The position numbers were made by a program, and so were the translations under genes. Under the pieces are notes generated by a model, which saw nothing but the letters and a program-made list of their open reading frames with translations, made no database searches and was not told where the DNA came from. From Parvibaculum sp. (GTDB lineage Bacteria > Pseudomonadota > Alphaproteobacteria > Parvibaculales > Parvibaculaceae), in contig JAGUWA010000233.1 of assembly GCA_020062605.1 (NCBI GenBank), forward strand, positions 1 to 8,534: a DNA stretch of 8,534 bases. The letters run 5' to 3'. Below are positions 1 to 8,499 of this stretch, one piece after another (the stretch's first letter is position 1; every line of letters starts with the position of its first letter).

Positions 1-1371
1 GCGGCGGCAAGCGCCGCGCCGCAAATGACGGATGAAACGGAAAACCACCCGGCAACGGAAGAGGGCGCAGCAATCGCCCTCACCGGCACGGAAGACGACG
101 CGCTTCGCACTGCGTCGCTGGCCGACCCCGGCCTTTTCGATCCGCTTACGGAAGAGAAGCTGGCCGCGGAAGCCGCAAGCCTGCCCGCCGCACCGAAGTC
201 AGTCGCGCAGACGGTCGAACTCGCGAGCGGCGAGACGCTGATGGAAGTGCTGCAGGACGCCGGCGTCGATCGCATCGATGCCTATCATGCGGTCGCGGCG
301 ATGACGTCGCATTACAGCCCGCGCAAGCTGCGCGCCGGACAGGAAATCTCGCTCACATTCATGGAAACGCCAGACGGCGCCGTGGGTGAGGACGAAAGCG
401 GCACGCCCGCGAAATACCTCACCGCCCTTTCGCTCGTGCCCGATATCGAACGCACGATCGAGGTGAAGCGCAACGAGGACGGCAGCTTCGAAAGCCAGGA
501 GATCAAGCACGAATTCACCGAAGGCTTCGTGCGCGCAGCGGGAACGATCAACAACTCGCTCTTCCTCGATGGCGAACAGGCCGGCGTTCCCGCGCCCATC
601 ATCATCGAACTGATCCGCATGTATTCCTACAGCGTCGATTTCCAGCGCGAAATTCAGCCGGGCGACAAGTTCGAAGTCTATTTCAGCCGCAAGTTCGACG
701 AGAACGAACGGCCCGTGAAGGAAGGCGACGTGCTCTTCGCCGCGCTGACTGTCGGCGGCAAGTCCCACAAGCTCTGGCGCTTCGATCCGGGCGACGGCGT
801 CTGGGACTATTTCGACGAGAACGGCCAGAGCATGAAGAAGTTCCTGATGAAGACGCCGATCGACGGCGCGCGCATCAGCTCGACCTACGGTCTGCGCCGC
901 CATCCGATCCTCGGCTACTCGAAGATGCATGCGGGCGTTGACTTTGCCGCGCCGCGCGGCACGCCCGTCTATGCCGCGGGCGACGGCACGATCACGCGCG
1001 CGAACCGCTTCGGCAGCTTCGGCAACTACGTGTCGATCCGCCATGCGAACGGCTACGAAACGGCTTACGCGCATTTGAACGGCTTTGCGCGTGGCATCAA
1101 ATCCGGCACGCGCGTGCGTCAGGGGCAGGTGATCGCCTATGTCGGCACGACGGGACGCTCCACCGGTCCGCATCTCCACTACGAGGTGCATGTCGGCGGC
1201 AAGAAGATGAACCCGCTCGCGCTCAAGGTGCCGACCGGACGCAAGCTCGACGGCAAGCAGCTCGCCGCCTTCAAGGAAATGCGCGGCACGCTGTCGACGC
1301 AGATGGCTGAAGCCCCGCTCGCCACCAAGGTCGCGCAGGCGACGGTGGATGCGGACGGCGGCGCGAACTGA
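1..1371 (+). CDS. M23-family (LytM/MepM-like) peptidoglycan endopeptidase, 5'-truncated by window edge
   Basis: Zinc metallopeptidase expected to cut peptide cross-links of peptidoglycan in the periplasm. The reading frame is open from base 1. The first in-frame ATG (base 25) has no Shine-Dalgarno sequence before it and the frame runs on upstream, so the true start, probably with a signal peptide or membrane anchor, lies outside the window. Counting from that ATG, residues about 60-112 form a small LysM/OapA-like module (GETLMEVLQDAGV then LRAGQEI), as in MepM/YebA-type proteins. A beta-rich linker follows, then the M23 domain at about 280-400. The catalytic set is complete: HAGVD gives zinc ligands H302 and D306, AYAHLN gives H350, and HLHYE gives H383 and H385. 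An active enzyme is therefore expected, not a degenerate EnvC/NlpD-type activator. The C-terminal 40 residues are low-complexity. A good terminator follows the stop. The family is sure; the exact cleavage specificity is not. Confidence 0.93.
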   Translation, partial: AAASAAPQMTDETENHPATEEGAAIALTGTEDDALRTASLADPGLFDPLTEEKLAAEAASLPAAPKSVAQTVELASGETLMEVLQDAGVDRIDAYHAVAAMTSHYSPRKLRAGQEISLTFMETPDGAVGEDESGTPAKYLTALSLVPDIERTIEVKRNEDGSFESQEIKHEFTEGFVRAAGTINNSLFLDGEQAGVPAPIIIELIRMYSYSVDFQREIQPGDKFEVYFSRKFDENERPVKEGDVLFAALTVGGKSHKLWRFDPGDGVWDYFDENGQSMKKFLMKTPIDGARISSTYGLRRHPILGYSKMHAGVDFAAPRGTPVYAAGDGTITRANRFGSFGNYVSIRHANGYETAYAHLNGFARGIKSGTRVRQGQVIAYVGTTGRSTGPHLHYEVHVGGKKMNPLALKVPTGRKLDGKQLAAFKEMRGTLSTQMAEAPLATKVAQATVDADGGAN

Positions 1372-1395
1372 TCATCCGTTCACGGAACAGACGGG

Positions 1396-1424
1396 GAGCC
1401 GGGTTGCCGCAAGGCACCCGGCTC
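1396..1424 (+). terminator. Intrinsic terminator after the M23 gene
   Basis: A nine-base stem GAGCCGGGT (1396-1404) pairs with ACCCGGCTC (1416-1424). It extends by GCC/GGC (1406-1408 with 1413-1415) around a GCAA loop, with one bulged T at 1405. The run TTTTCGTTTT follows at once. It starts 25 bases after the M23 stop codon and ends that transcript. Confidence 0.9.
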
Positions 1425-1464
1425 TTTTCGTTTTCCGGGGATAAAACGGCCTGTTTCACGCCTT

Positions 1465-1493
1465 CTGTCATCGTAATGTCACGATAACGTCAC
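1465..1493 (+). promoter_or_regulatory. Pho-box-like triple direct repeat (candidate PhoB site)
   Basis: Three seven-base units, CTGTCAT (1465-1471), ATGTCAC (1476-1482) and ACGTCAC (1487-1493), are spaced exactly 11 bp apart, with four-base spacers CGTA and GATA. PhoB of proteobacteria is known to bind tandem CTGTCAT-like heptamers in 11-bp units that replace the -35 box. The first unit is a perfect consensus; the others differ at two or three positions. The site lies between two convergent genes and points to the right, where I see no gene in the next 150 bases. Its target is therefore unknown: it may drive a non-coding RNA or be a chance match. An inverted pair ATCGT/ACGAT also lies inside it, so another dimeric regulator is possible. 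Confidence 0.45.
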
Positions 1494-1591
1494 AGAGCGA
1501 TTTCGCACGCCGCGGCGTACCGGCAAACGCACACCGGCGCGCACCTCTCGCGCCGCCCGACGAAGCGGGATATCCCCGGATGGGCCCGCAC

Positions 1592-1648
1592 CCGGGGACA
1601 AGTCGCCGCCTCACACGGCGCAAGCGCCCGCTGAAAACTTGTCCCCGG
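1592..1648. repeat. Inverted repeat / long hairpin in the convergent intergenic gap
   Basis: CCGGGGACAAGT (1592-1603) is perfectly complementary to ACTTGTCCCCGG (1637-1648). A nested CGCCG/CGGCG stem (1604-1608 with 1616-1620) lies inside the 33-base spacer. It starts 17 bases beyond the 3' end of the hydrolase gene, where a terminator would be expected, but no T-run follows on either strand. It could act as an RNA 3'-end stabiliser, a weak or Rho-assisted terminator, or a dispersed palindromic element. The rest of the 1372-1664 gap holds only the M23 terminator, the Pho-box-like repeats and a short GGGATATCCC palindrome (1567-1576). Confidence 0.7.
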
Positions 1649-1664
1649 TTCCGGACGCCCCGCG

Positions 1665-2543
1665 TCAGTCGTCGAGGAAGGTCCGAATCGAGGCATTCGC
1701 CCGCTCCGGCATTTCGAGCGGCAGGAAATGCGATGCGCCGGGCACGATGTCGAGCGTCGCATCGGGAATGGCATAGGCCATGCTTTCGGTATGCGTCCGC
1801 TTGATGCTGTCATGCTCGCCCGCCATGACGAGGACAGGCGCCTCGATGCGGCCGAGATCGGCGGCGGCATAGCTGGGCGAGGTCCGCCACATATGGAGCA
1901 CCTTCTCCGCGAAGACCGGCCAGCGGGACGGATCGGGCGCGACATTGATATAGAAGTCGCGCGCCGGCGCGAGCGCCTCGCCGAGCTCCGCCGCGCTTTC
2001 CGGCGGCGTGGATGAAAGCCCGTCCAGACTGTAATTCGCCCCCATCGTGACGAGGCGGCGGACGCGGTCCGGATGCTCCATCGCGATGATGAGGCCGATG
2101 ATGCCGCCATCGCTCCAGCCGACGATGTCCGCTTTCTCGATGCCGAGCTCGTCCATGAGCGCCAGCATGTCGGCCGCCATCTGCTCATAGGCGATCGGCG
2201 CATCGGTATCGCCCGAGCGGCCATGACCGCGGCTGTCCGGCGCGACGACGAAGTGCGAGGGCGCCAGCGCCGAGATCTGGTAGTGCATGCTTTCGATGAA
2301 GCCCATGCCGCCATGGAGCACGAGAACGGGCGGCGCTTCGCGGTCGCCATAGGTCTCGTAATAGAGGTCGATGCCATTGACCGCAGCATGCGCGCCGCCA
2401 TTCGCCTCGCCGGAAAAGAGTTTCCAGACATAGAAGGCGGGAATGCCGGAGGCCGACCGGTTGAGCGCCCAGAAACCGGCAGCCGCGAGCACAACCAGCA
2501 GCGCGACGGCAGGCAGGATCAGTTTCTTCCGGTTCTGCGGCAT
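1665..2543 (-). CDS. Membrane-anchored alpha/beta-fold hydrolase (serine esterase/lipase-like)
   Basis: A 292-residue hydrolase of unknown substrate. I chose the ATG at 2543, eight codons inside the longest frame (TTG at 2567), because a G-rich stretch (GGGGGG) lies five bases upstream and the TTG has none. Residues 7-28 are one hydrophobic helix after a basic RKK, so the enzyme is exported and probably anchored in the inner membrane facing the periplasm; a cleaved signal is less likely. The catalytic domain follows from about 55. HGG at 77-79 is the oxyanion loop, DSRGHGRS at 103-110 is the family's strand-4 turn, GWSDGG carries nucleophile S144, GEHD gives acid D245, and ASHF gives H272. 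All triad members are present. It lies 25 bases downstream of a 59-codon membrane gene and is probably cotranscribed with it. A frameshifted relic of its N-terminal segment occurs upstream. The fold is certain, but the substrate (ester, lactone, epoxide and so on) cannot be read. Confidence 0.92.
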   Translation of the reverse strand: MPQNRKKLILPAVALLVVLAAAGFWALNRSASGIPAFYVWKLFSGEANGGAHAAVNGIDLYYETYGDREAPPVLVLHGGMGFIESMHYQISALAPSHFVVAPDSRGHGRSGDTDAPIAYEQMAADMLALMDELGIEKADIVGWSDGGIIGLIIAMEHPDRVRRLVTMGANYSLDGLSSTPPESAAELGEALAPARDFYINVAPDPSRWPVFAEKVLHMWRTSPSYAAADLGRIEAPVLVMAGEHDSIKRTHTESMAYAIPDATLDIVPGASHFLPLEMPERANASIRTFLDD

Positions 2544-2568
2544 GGAGCCCCCCGGCAGCGCGCACAAA

Positions 2569-2748
2569 TCACGGCGCGTTGAACTTCCTCAAAAACTCCC
2601 ACACAGGGATAGCGACAATGCCACCCAGCATGCCGCCCAGAAAACCCGGAATCTCTGCATTGAAGAGAAGATTCCACAGATACCCCGCGATGACGCTTGC
2701 CAGAATAATGGCCAGGAACGTGAGGACGAGTTTCATCCAGAATCCCAT
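2569..2748 (-). CDS. Small two-helix membrane protein, 59 aa, function unknown
   Basis: A short frame reading MGFWMKLVLTFLAIILASVI at its start and ending EFLRKFNAP before TGA. The ATG at 2748 is preceded by GGGAGA about six bases upstream, a good ribosome-binding site. Residues about 6-28 form one hydrophobic helix. Residues about 35-51 form a second, with a GGMLGG glycine-zipper-like motif. The positive charges (K6, R54, K55) suggest that both termini are cytoplasmic. The TGA is 25 bases before the hydrolase ATG on the same strand, so the two are probably one transcript. That close coupling suggests a role at the same membrane site, but this is inference. I do not recognise the family. Support comes from the ribosome site, the hydrophobic periodicity, the tight spacing and the lack of any competing gene. 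Confidence 0.72.
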   Translation of the reverse strand: MGFWMKLVLTFLAIILASVIAGYLWNLLFNAEIPGFLGGMLGGIVAIPVWEFLRKFNAP

Positions 2749-2851
2749 TGCCTGTCTCCCTGCTTGCGGCGTGCCTCCGGCGATGGCCGGATAACCCGGA
2801 CCCCAACCCTAGAGAAACGGGCCGCGATTGGATATGGCCTGGTTGGCGAGA

Positions 2852-2879
2852 AAAAGGCCGTTCCGGGGAGCGGCCTTTT
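2852..2879 (-). terminator. Intrinsic terminator (T-run stronger on the minus strand)
   Basis: AAAAGGCCG (2852-2860) pairs perfectly with CGGCCTTTT (2871-2879) around a ten-base loop. Read on the minus strand the stem ends in five Ts and then CTC. It sits just beyond the hydrolase-like relic in that gene's direction of transcription, so it is probably the surviving terminator of that decayed gene. It also isolates the small membrane gene from upstream transcription. Its sequence closely resembles the hairpin after clpB at 4707-4732. Confidence 0.78.
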
Positions 2880-2900
2880 GCCTTTGTATCTTCTGCGGCA

Positions 2901-3020
2901 ACCGAAAAACCTTCCAGACATATCAGCGCCGAGAATGCCGGAGCAATTGGCGCTGAGGGACCAGAACCAAGCGCCGTCCAGCACGACGAGAAGCGTCACG
3001 CCGACAATATGAGTCTCCTC
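2901..3020 (-). pseudogene. Relic of a hydrolase paralogue (N-terminal anchor region only, frameshifted)
   Basis: Read on the minus strand this stretch gives VTLLVVLDGAWFWSLSANCS followed by GI. That aligns with the membrane anchor of the neighbouring hydrolase (VALLVVLAAAGFWALNRSAS followed by GI). After a two-base insertion the match resumes in another frame as YVWKVF against YVWKLF. At the DNA level the plus-strand block beginning TTCCAGACATA (2912) matches the one at 2422, including AATGCCGGAG and a CCAGAA/AGCAC stretch. Nothing matching the catalytic domain follows; the frame runs into the terminator at 2852-2879 and a TAG at about 2809. A purine-rich GGAGGAG (about 3014-3020) lies where its ribosome site would be, but there is no good start codon after it. 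I read it as the remains of a tandem duplicate whose catalytic part was deleted. Confidence 0.65.
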
Positions 3021-3113
3021 CGATGCTTCAATGCAGGCCCTGGCGCTTTACTACGGCCCATTCCCCTACGCGGACACCACGAATCGGGCGATATTCTTTC
3101 ATGGAATAATGTA

Positions 3114-3143
3114 TTGACGTGAGAACAAATAGAGAACCTTAAT
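3114..3143 (+). promoter_or_regulatory. Candidate promoter of the restriction-modification genes
   Basis: TTGACG (3114-3119) is a near-perfect -35 box. CTTAAT (3138-3143), 18 bases on, is a weak -10 box (four of six). Transcription would then begin near 3150, after the first ATG of the methyltransferase frame, which would favour the downstream ATG at 3208. An imperfect dyad, TATTC (3092-3096) with GAATA (3104-3108), lies just upstream and could bind a regulator. No controller-protein gene is present in the cassette. Confidence 0.4.
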
Positions 3144-4074
3144 GGACGCTGCGACTTCAAAATCGTCCCGATCCAAAAGCCGGACCGACACGAAGGAAAC
3201 CCACAAAATGCGGGCAGCGTCCATTGCCAGATTGCAGACTGACCGCGATGCCTTGGTTCGCTGCGAAGACAATTTGTCTTTCATGCGTCCGCTTGCATCC
3301 GAGTCCGTGCAATTGATCGTGACTTCACCTCCCTACAACATCGGCAAATCATATGAGTCTCGTTCGCCTTTGAATGAATATGTCGCGGCACAGGCACAGG
3401 TCATCTCCGAATGTGTCAGACTTCTCACCCCGGGCGGCTCGCTTTGCTGGCAGGTCGGCAACCATGTGGACAGAGGCGAGATATTTCCTCTCGACATGGT
3501 TCTCTACCCGATTTTCAAAGAGCACGGCTTGCGCCTGAGAAATCGGATCATCTGGCATTTTGAGCACGGGCTTCATTGCACCAAGAGATTGTCAGGCAGG
3601 TACGAGACCATTTTGTGGTTCACGAAGGGAGACGAATACGACTTCGACCTGGATTCAATTCGCGTGCCCGCAAAGTATCCGGGCAAGAAGCATTTCAAAG
3701 GACCAAAGGCCGGGCAGCTTTCCGGAAATCCTTTGGGAAAGAATCCCGGAGACGTATGGATATTTCCGAACGTGAAATCCAATCATGTCGAGAAGACGGT
3801 TCATCCGTGCCAGTTCCCCGTCGAACTGGTTGAGAGGCTCGTCTTGTCACTAACCAAACCAGGAGACATTGTGTTCGACCCCTATATGGGGGTCGGGTCA
3901 TCTGTCATTGCTGCCTTGAAGCACGACCGTCAGGGTTACGGCTGTGATGTCGTGCCTGAGTACGTAGACATTGCATGGGATCGCATACAACAGTTGAGGG
4001 CAGGTACTTTGAAAACACGCCCCATGAACAAGCCCGTTTATGACCCCTCTCTTCCGTATGGCGGCCACAAGTGA
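3142..4074 (+). CDS. Beta-class DNA methyltransferase, probable N4-cytosine, of a type II R-M system
   Basis: It transfers a methyl group from S-adenosylmethionine to the host's recognition sites and so protects them from the adjacent endonuclease. Motif order identifies the beta class. Catalytic motif IV, TSPPY, is at 61-65, and the motif-V-like TPGGSLCWQVGN at about 96-107. A probable target-recognition region spans about 160-210, HPCQFP begins a motif X region at about 221-242, and the cofactor loop FDPYMGVGSS (motif I) is at 245-254. SPPY in place of DPPY is typical of N4-cytosine enzymes, and the BglII-type partner fits this since M.BglII makes N4-methylcytosine. Adenine methylation is not excluded. 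The first 22 residues are polar and unlike the fold. An ATG at 3208, with AAGGA ten bases upstream, is a serious alternative start. The stop overlaps the endonuclease start in GTGA. GC content is clearly below that of neighbouring genes, indicating lateral acquisition. Confidence 0.9.
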   Translation: MDAATSKSSRSKSRTDTKETHKMRAASIARLQTDRDALVRCEDNLSFMRPLASESVQLIVTSPPYNIGKSYESRSPLNEYVAAQAQVISECVRLLTPGGSLCWQVGNHVDRGEIFPLDMVLYPIFKEHGLRLRNRIIWHFEHGLHCTKRLSGRYETILWFTKGDEYDFDLDSIRVPAKYPGKKHFKGPKAGQLSGNPLGKNPGDVWIFPNVKSNHVEKTVHPCQFPVELVERLVLSLTKPGDIVFDPYMGVGSSVIAALKHDRQGYGCDVVPEYVDIAWDRIQQLRAGTLKTRPMNKPVYDPSLPYGGHK

Positions 4075-4682
4075 GGATCGCGACCCTCTACTCCCATTTG
4101 AATGGCCTGGAATTTTTGAAGGTTCACAAGCGAAAGCTGTGGAAGGAGATTACAGACGTCATCGAAGGTCTCGACGCATCTGCGTGCCGCACAAAGGTGT
4201 CAAAGGAAGCCAGAACCAAGGACAAGGTATTTTACTCTCCCATCGACATGAACGCCGCGATGAGTGGTTCATTCAAAGGCCACGGCTGGGGAGAACAAAG
4301 AACATCCTATTGGGTTACGTCGGACGCAAAACTGATCCGCAAGACAATGCAGCTCTCCGCTGCCGAGCAGAAAGCAGAGATCGAACGCGCAGGGCTTCAA
4401 CCCATCTACTCTTACAATCAAACCGATTTTGTAAAAGAGCGAGTGGCGGTTGAGGTTCAGTTCGGGAAGTATTCCTTTGTTGCGTACGACCTGTTCGTAA
4501 AGCACATGGCATTTTACGTCGGTGACGTTATCGACGTGGGGATCGAGATATTGCCTATGAAGGAGTTGCAATCCGAAATGTCTTCCGGCGTCGCATACTA
4601 CGAAGGCGAGCTTTACAATTTGATCCGAGAAGGTCGAGGTGTTCCTGCTGTACCTCTTGTTCTCGTCGGAGTCGCTCCATAG
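4071..4682 (+). CDS. Type II restriction endonuclease, BglII/BstYI family
   Basis: A 203-residue endonuclease expected to cut a GATC-centred palindrome (AGATCT or RGATCY) as a homodimer with magnesium. The key region is Asp119, then VKERVAV, then Glu128-Val129-Gln130. BglII uses Asp84, Glu93 and Gln95; the spacing of nine and two residues is identical, and Gln in the place of the usual second-acid-plus-Lys is the signature of this small family. The region after it (FVAYDLFVKHMAFYVGDVID) continues the conserved core, and the helical N-terminal half fits the family's dimer and lid elements. The length is like BstYI (about 200 residues) and shorter than BglII (223), which leans toward RGATCY. 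It starts with GTG inside the methyltransferase stop (GTGA), so translation is coupled, a common way to make the methylase first. No frameshift or missing catalytic residue is seen, so it should be active. GC content is low, like its partner. Confidence 0.88.
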   Translation: MRIATLYSHLNGLEFLKVHKRKLWKEITDVIEGLDASACRTKVSKEARTKDKVFYSPIDMNAAMSGSFKGHGWGEQRTSYWVTSDAKLIRKTMQLSAAEQKAEIERAGLQPIYSYNQTDFVKERVAVEVQFGKYSFVAYDLFVKHMAFYVGDVIDVGIEILPMKELQSEMSSGVAYYEGELYNLIREGRGVPAVPLVLVGVAP

Positions 4683-4706
4683 GCAAATCACGAAGCAAAC
4701 ACGAAA

Positions 4707-4732
4707 AAAGGCCGCTCGGATGAGCGGCCTTT
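4707..4732. terminator. Bidirectional terminator between the endonuclease gene and clpB
   Basis: An 11-bp perfect stem, AAAGGCCGCTC (4707-4717) with GAGCGGCCTTT (4722-4732), closes a GGAT loop. On the minus strand it is followed by six Ts, making it a strong terminator for clpB 25 bases after its stop. On the plus strand CTTTCGTTTG follows, adequate for the endonuclease transcript. Confidence 0.92.
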
Positions 4733-4757
4733 CGTTTGTGAGCCTTCAAGCGGCACC

Positions 4758-7436
<2,679 letters not shown>

Positions 7437-7560
7437 ATGTCTTCCCTTTCAAGCACGCTTCCCGGACAGCCGGGCATCCGCCCGCGCCACCACGTCGCGC
7501 CTCATATGCTTTGGCACCAACCCTCTTCGAGGCATTGATCCCCATCATGTATCGGATCAG

Positions 7561-7592
7561 ATATTGGTGTTGCTTGATAGTCACACAAGGGG
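7561..7592 (-). promoter_or_regulatory. Probable sigma-32 (RpoH) heat-shock promoter of clpB
   Basis: Reading the minus strand, CCCCTTG (complement of 7586-7592) is followed after 18 bases by CCAATAT (complement of 7561-7567). This matches the alphaproteobacterial heat-shock pattern CTTG-N17/18-CYTATNT at all but one position, and the C run before CTTG is also typical. Predicted transcription starts near 7553, giving a leader of roughly 115 bases before the clpB ATG. clpB is a standard RpoH target, which supports the call. The same 220-bp gap must also hold the divergent MOSC-gene promoter, which I could not place. Confidence 0.65.
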
Positions 7593-7656
7593 CAATCTCC
7601 AGTCAGTTTGCCGCAGAAACCTGCCGAATTCGTGAACCCGAAAGAGAGGCCCCACC

Positions 7657-8424
7657 ATGGGAGACAGCGCCAGGATCGTCGGCCTCTACCGGTACCCGGT
7701 CAAGGGGCTCTCACCGGAGCCGCTGGCGGAGGTAACGCTCGAGGCGGGCGGCACGTTTCCCTTCGACCGCGCTTTTGCCATCGAGAACGGGAAACACGAT
7801 TTCGATTCCGAAAACCCGAAGCATTTTCCGAAGATCAGGTTTCTGATGCTGATGCGGGACGAACGGCTGGCAAGGCTCAAGAGCCGCTTCGACGACGCGA
7901 CGACGACGCTCCATATCGCACTGGACGGCAGCGAAGTGCTCGCCGCGGACCTGATGAGCGAAGAGGGCCGCGCCGCGCTGGAGGACTTCATGGCACGCTA
8001 CATGGAGAAGGAATTGCGGGGCTCGCCCCGCGTCGTCCATGCGCCGGGCTTCTCGCATTCGGACGCGCCGGCGAAGCTCGTCTCGATCATCAATATGGCG
8101 AGCGTGCGGGCGCTGGAGGAGAAGGTGGGCCGGCACATCCATCCCTTGCGCTTTCGCGGCAATGTCTATGTGGAGGGGCTCGCCCCCTTCGAGGATCACG
8201 ACTGGGTGGGCAGGCGCTTCGCCATGGGGGACACGCGCTTCAGGGGCGTGCACAAGACGGTGCGCTGCGCGGCGACGAATGTGGACCCGGAAACCGGCGC
8301 GCGCGACATGGAGATACCGCAGACGCTGATGCGCCATTGGGGCCATGCCGATCTCGGGCTTTATGCGGAAATAGAATCGCCGGGCACGTTGAGGCCCGGC
8401 GATCGCATCGTGCTGGAGGCATAG
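7657..8424 (+). CDS. MOSC-domain protein (YcbX/mARC-like molybdenum-cofactor-binding oxidoreductase)
   Basis: A 255-residue protein with an N-terminal MOSC_N beta-barrel (about 5-90, containing YRYPVKGLSPE) and a C-terminal MOSC domain (about 110-255). The conserved stretch KLVSIINMASVRALEEKVGR (140-159) precedes PLRFRGNVYVEG. RCAATNVDPETG has the near-invariant Cys204, which in related proteins binds sulfur or the molybdenum atom. Family members reduce N-hydroxylated compounds or carry sulfur for metal-sulfur clusters; the substrate here is not evident. No ferredoxin domain is fused, unlike YcbX, so a separate electron donor would be needed. The ATG at 7657 follows GAGAGG seven bases upstream. 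It is cytosolic, with no signal peptide or membrane helix, and divergent from clpB with no functional link apparent. Confidence 0.92.
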   Translation: MGDSARIVGLYRYPVKGLSPEPLAEVTLEAGGTFPFDRAFAIENGKHDFDSENPKHFPKIRFLMLMRDERLARLKSRFDDATTTLHIALDGSEVLAADLMSEEGRAALEDFMARYMEKELRGSPRVVHAPGFSHSDAPAKLVSIINMASVRALEEKVGRHIHPLRFRGNVYVEGLAPFEDHDWVGRRFAMGDTRFRGVHKTVRCAATNVDPETGARDMEIPQTLMRHWGHADLGLYAEIESPGTLRPGDRIVLEA

Positions 8425-8439
8425 CCCCCTGCAGCCCTA

Positions 8440-8499
8440 GAGCAGATCACGATGAGACGGAATCGCCTTGCGATCCCGTCTCATCGTGAAAATCTGCTC
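8440..8499. repeat. 60-nt dispersed-type palindrome (REP-like), possible 3' hairpin of the MOSC gene
   Basis: The arms are GAGCAGAT (8440-8447) with ATCTGCTC (8492-8499), then CACGATGAGACGG (8448-8460) with CCGTCTCATCGTG (8476-8488), then ATCGC (8462-8466) with GCGAT (8470-8474) around a CTT loop. The only breaks are one A/C mismatch and a three-base AAA bulge: 26 paired bases in all. A CTAGAGCA-type border and this layout are typical of intergenic palindromes repeated many times in alphaproteobacterial genomes. It lies 16 bases after the MOSC stop and lacks a T-run, so termination is only possible, not shown. Confidence 0.82.

Noticed and set aside
199..1191. Minus-strand 330-aa frame opposite the M23 gene
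   Set aside because: Shadow frame; the plus strand carries an intact M23 catalytic domain.
1580..1804. Small plus-strand frame after the Pho-box-like repeats
   Set aside because: It overlaps the hydrolase 3' end antisense, is Arg/Pro/Ser-rich low-complexity sequence, has no clear ribosome site and crosses the inverted repeat, so it is not a convincing target gene.
2748..3122. Plus-strand 124-aa frame between the small membrane gene and the R-M cassette
   Set aside because: It crosses the terminator and the hydrolase relic, with mixed composition and no family resemblance.
3142..4074. Methyltransferase as the cell-cycle enzyme CcrM
   Set aside because: It is fused in an overlap with an endonuclease gene, has TSPPY instead of the DPPY of CcrM, lacks the CcrM C-terminal domain and has foreign composition.
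7440..7480. Possible RNA thermometer in the clpB leader (CCCGG/CCGGG hairpin at 7461-7474)
   Set aside because: The hairpin does not include the AAGGGAAG ribosome site and I found no complementary stretch masking it.
7711..8346. Minus-strand 211-aa frame opposite the MOSC gene
   Set aside because: Shadow of the MOSC coding frame.
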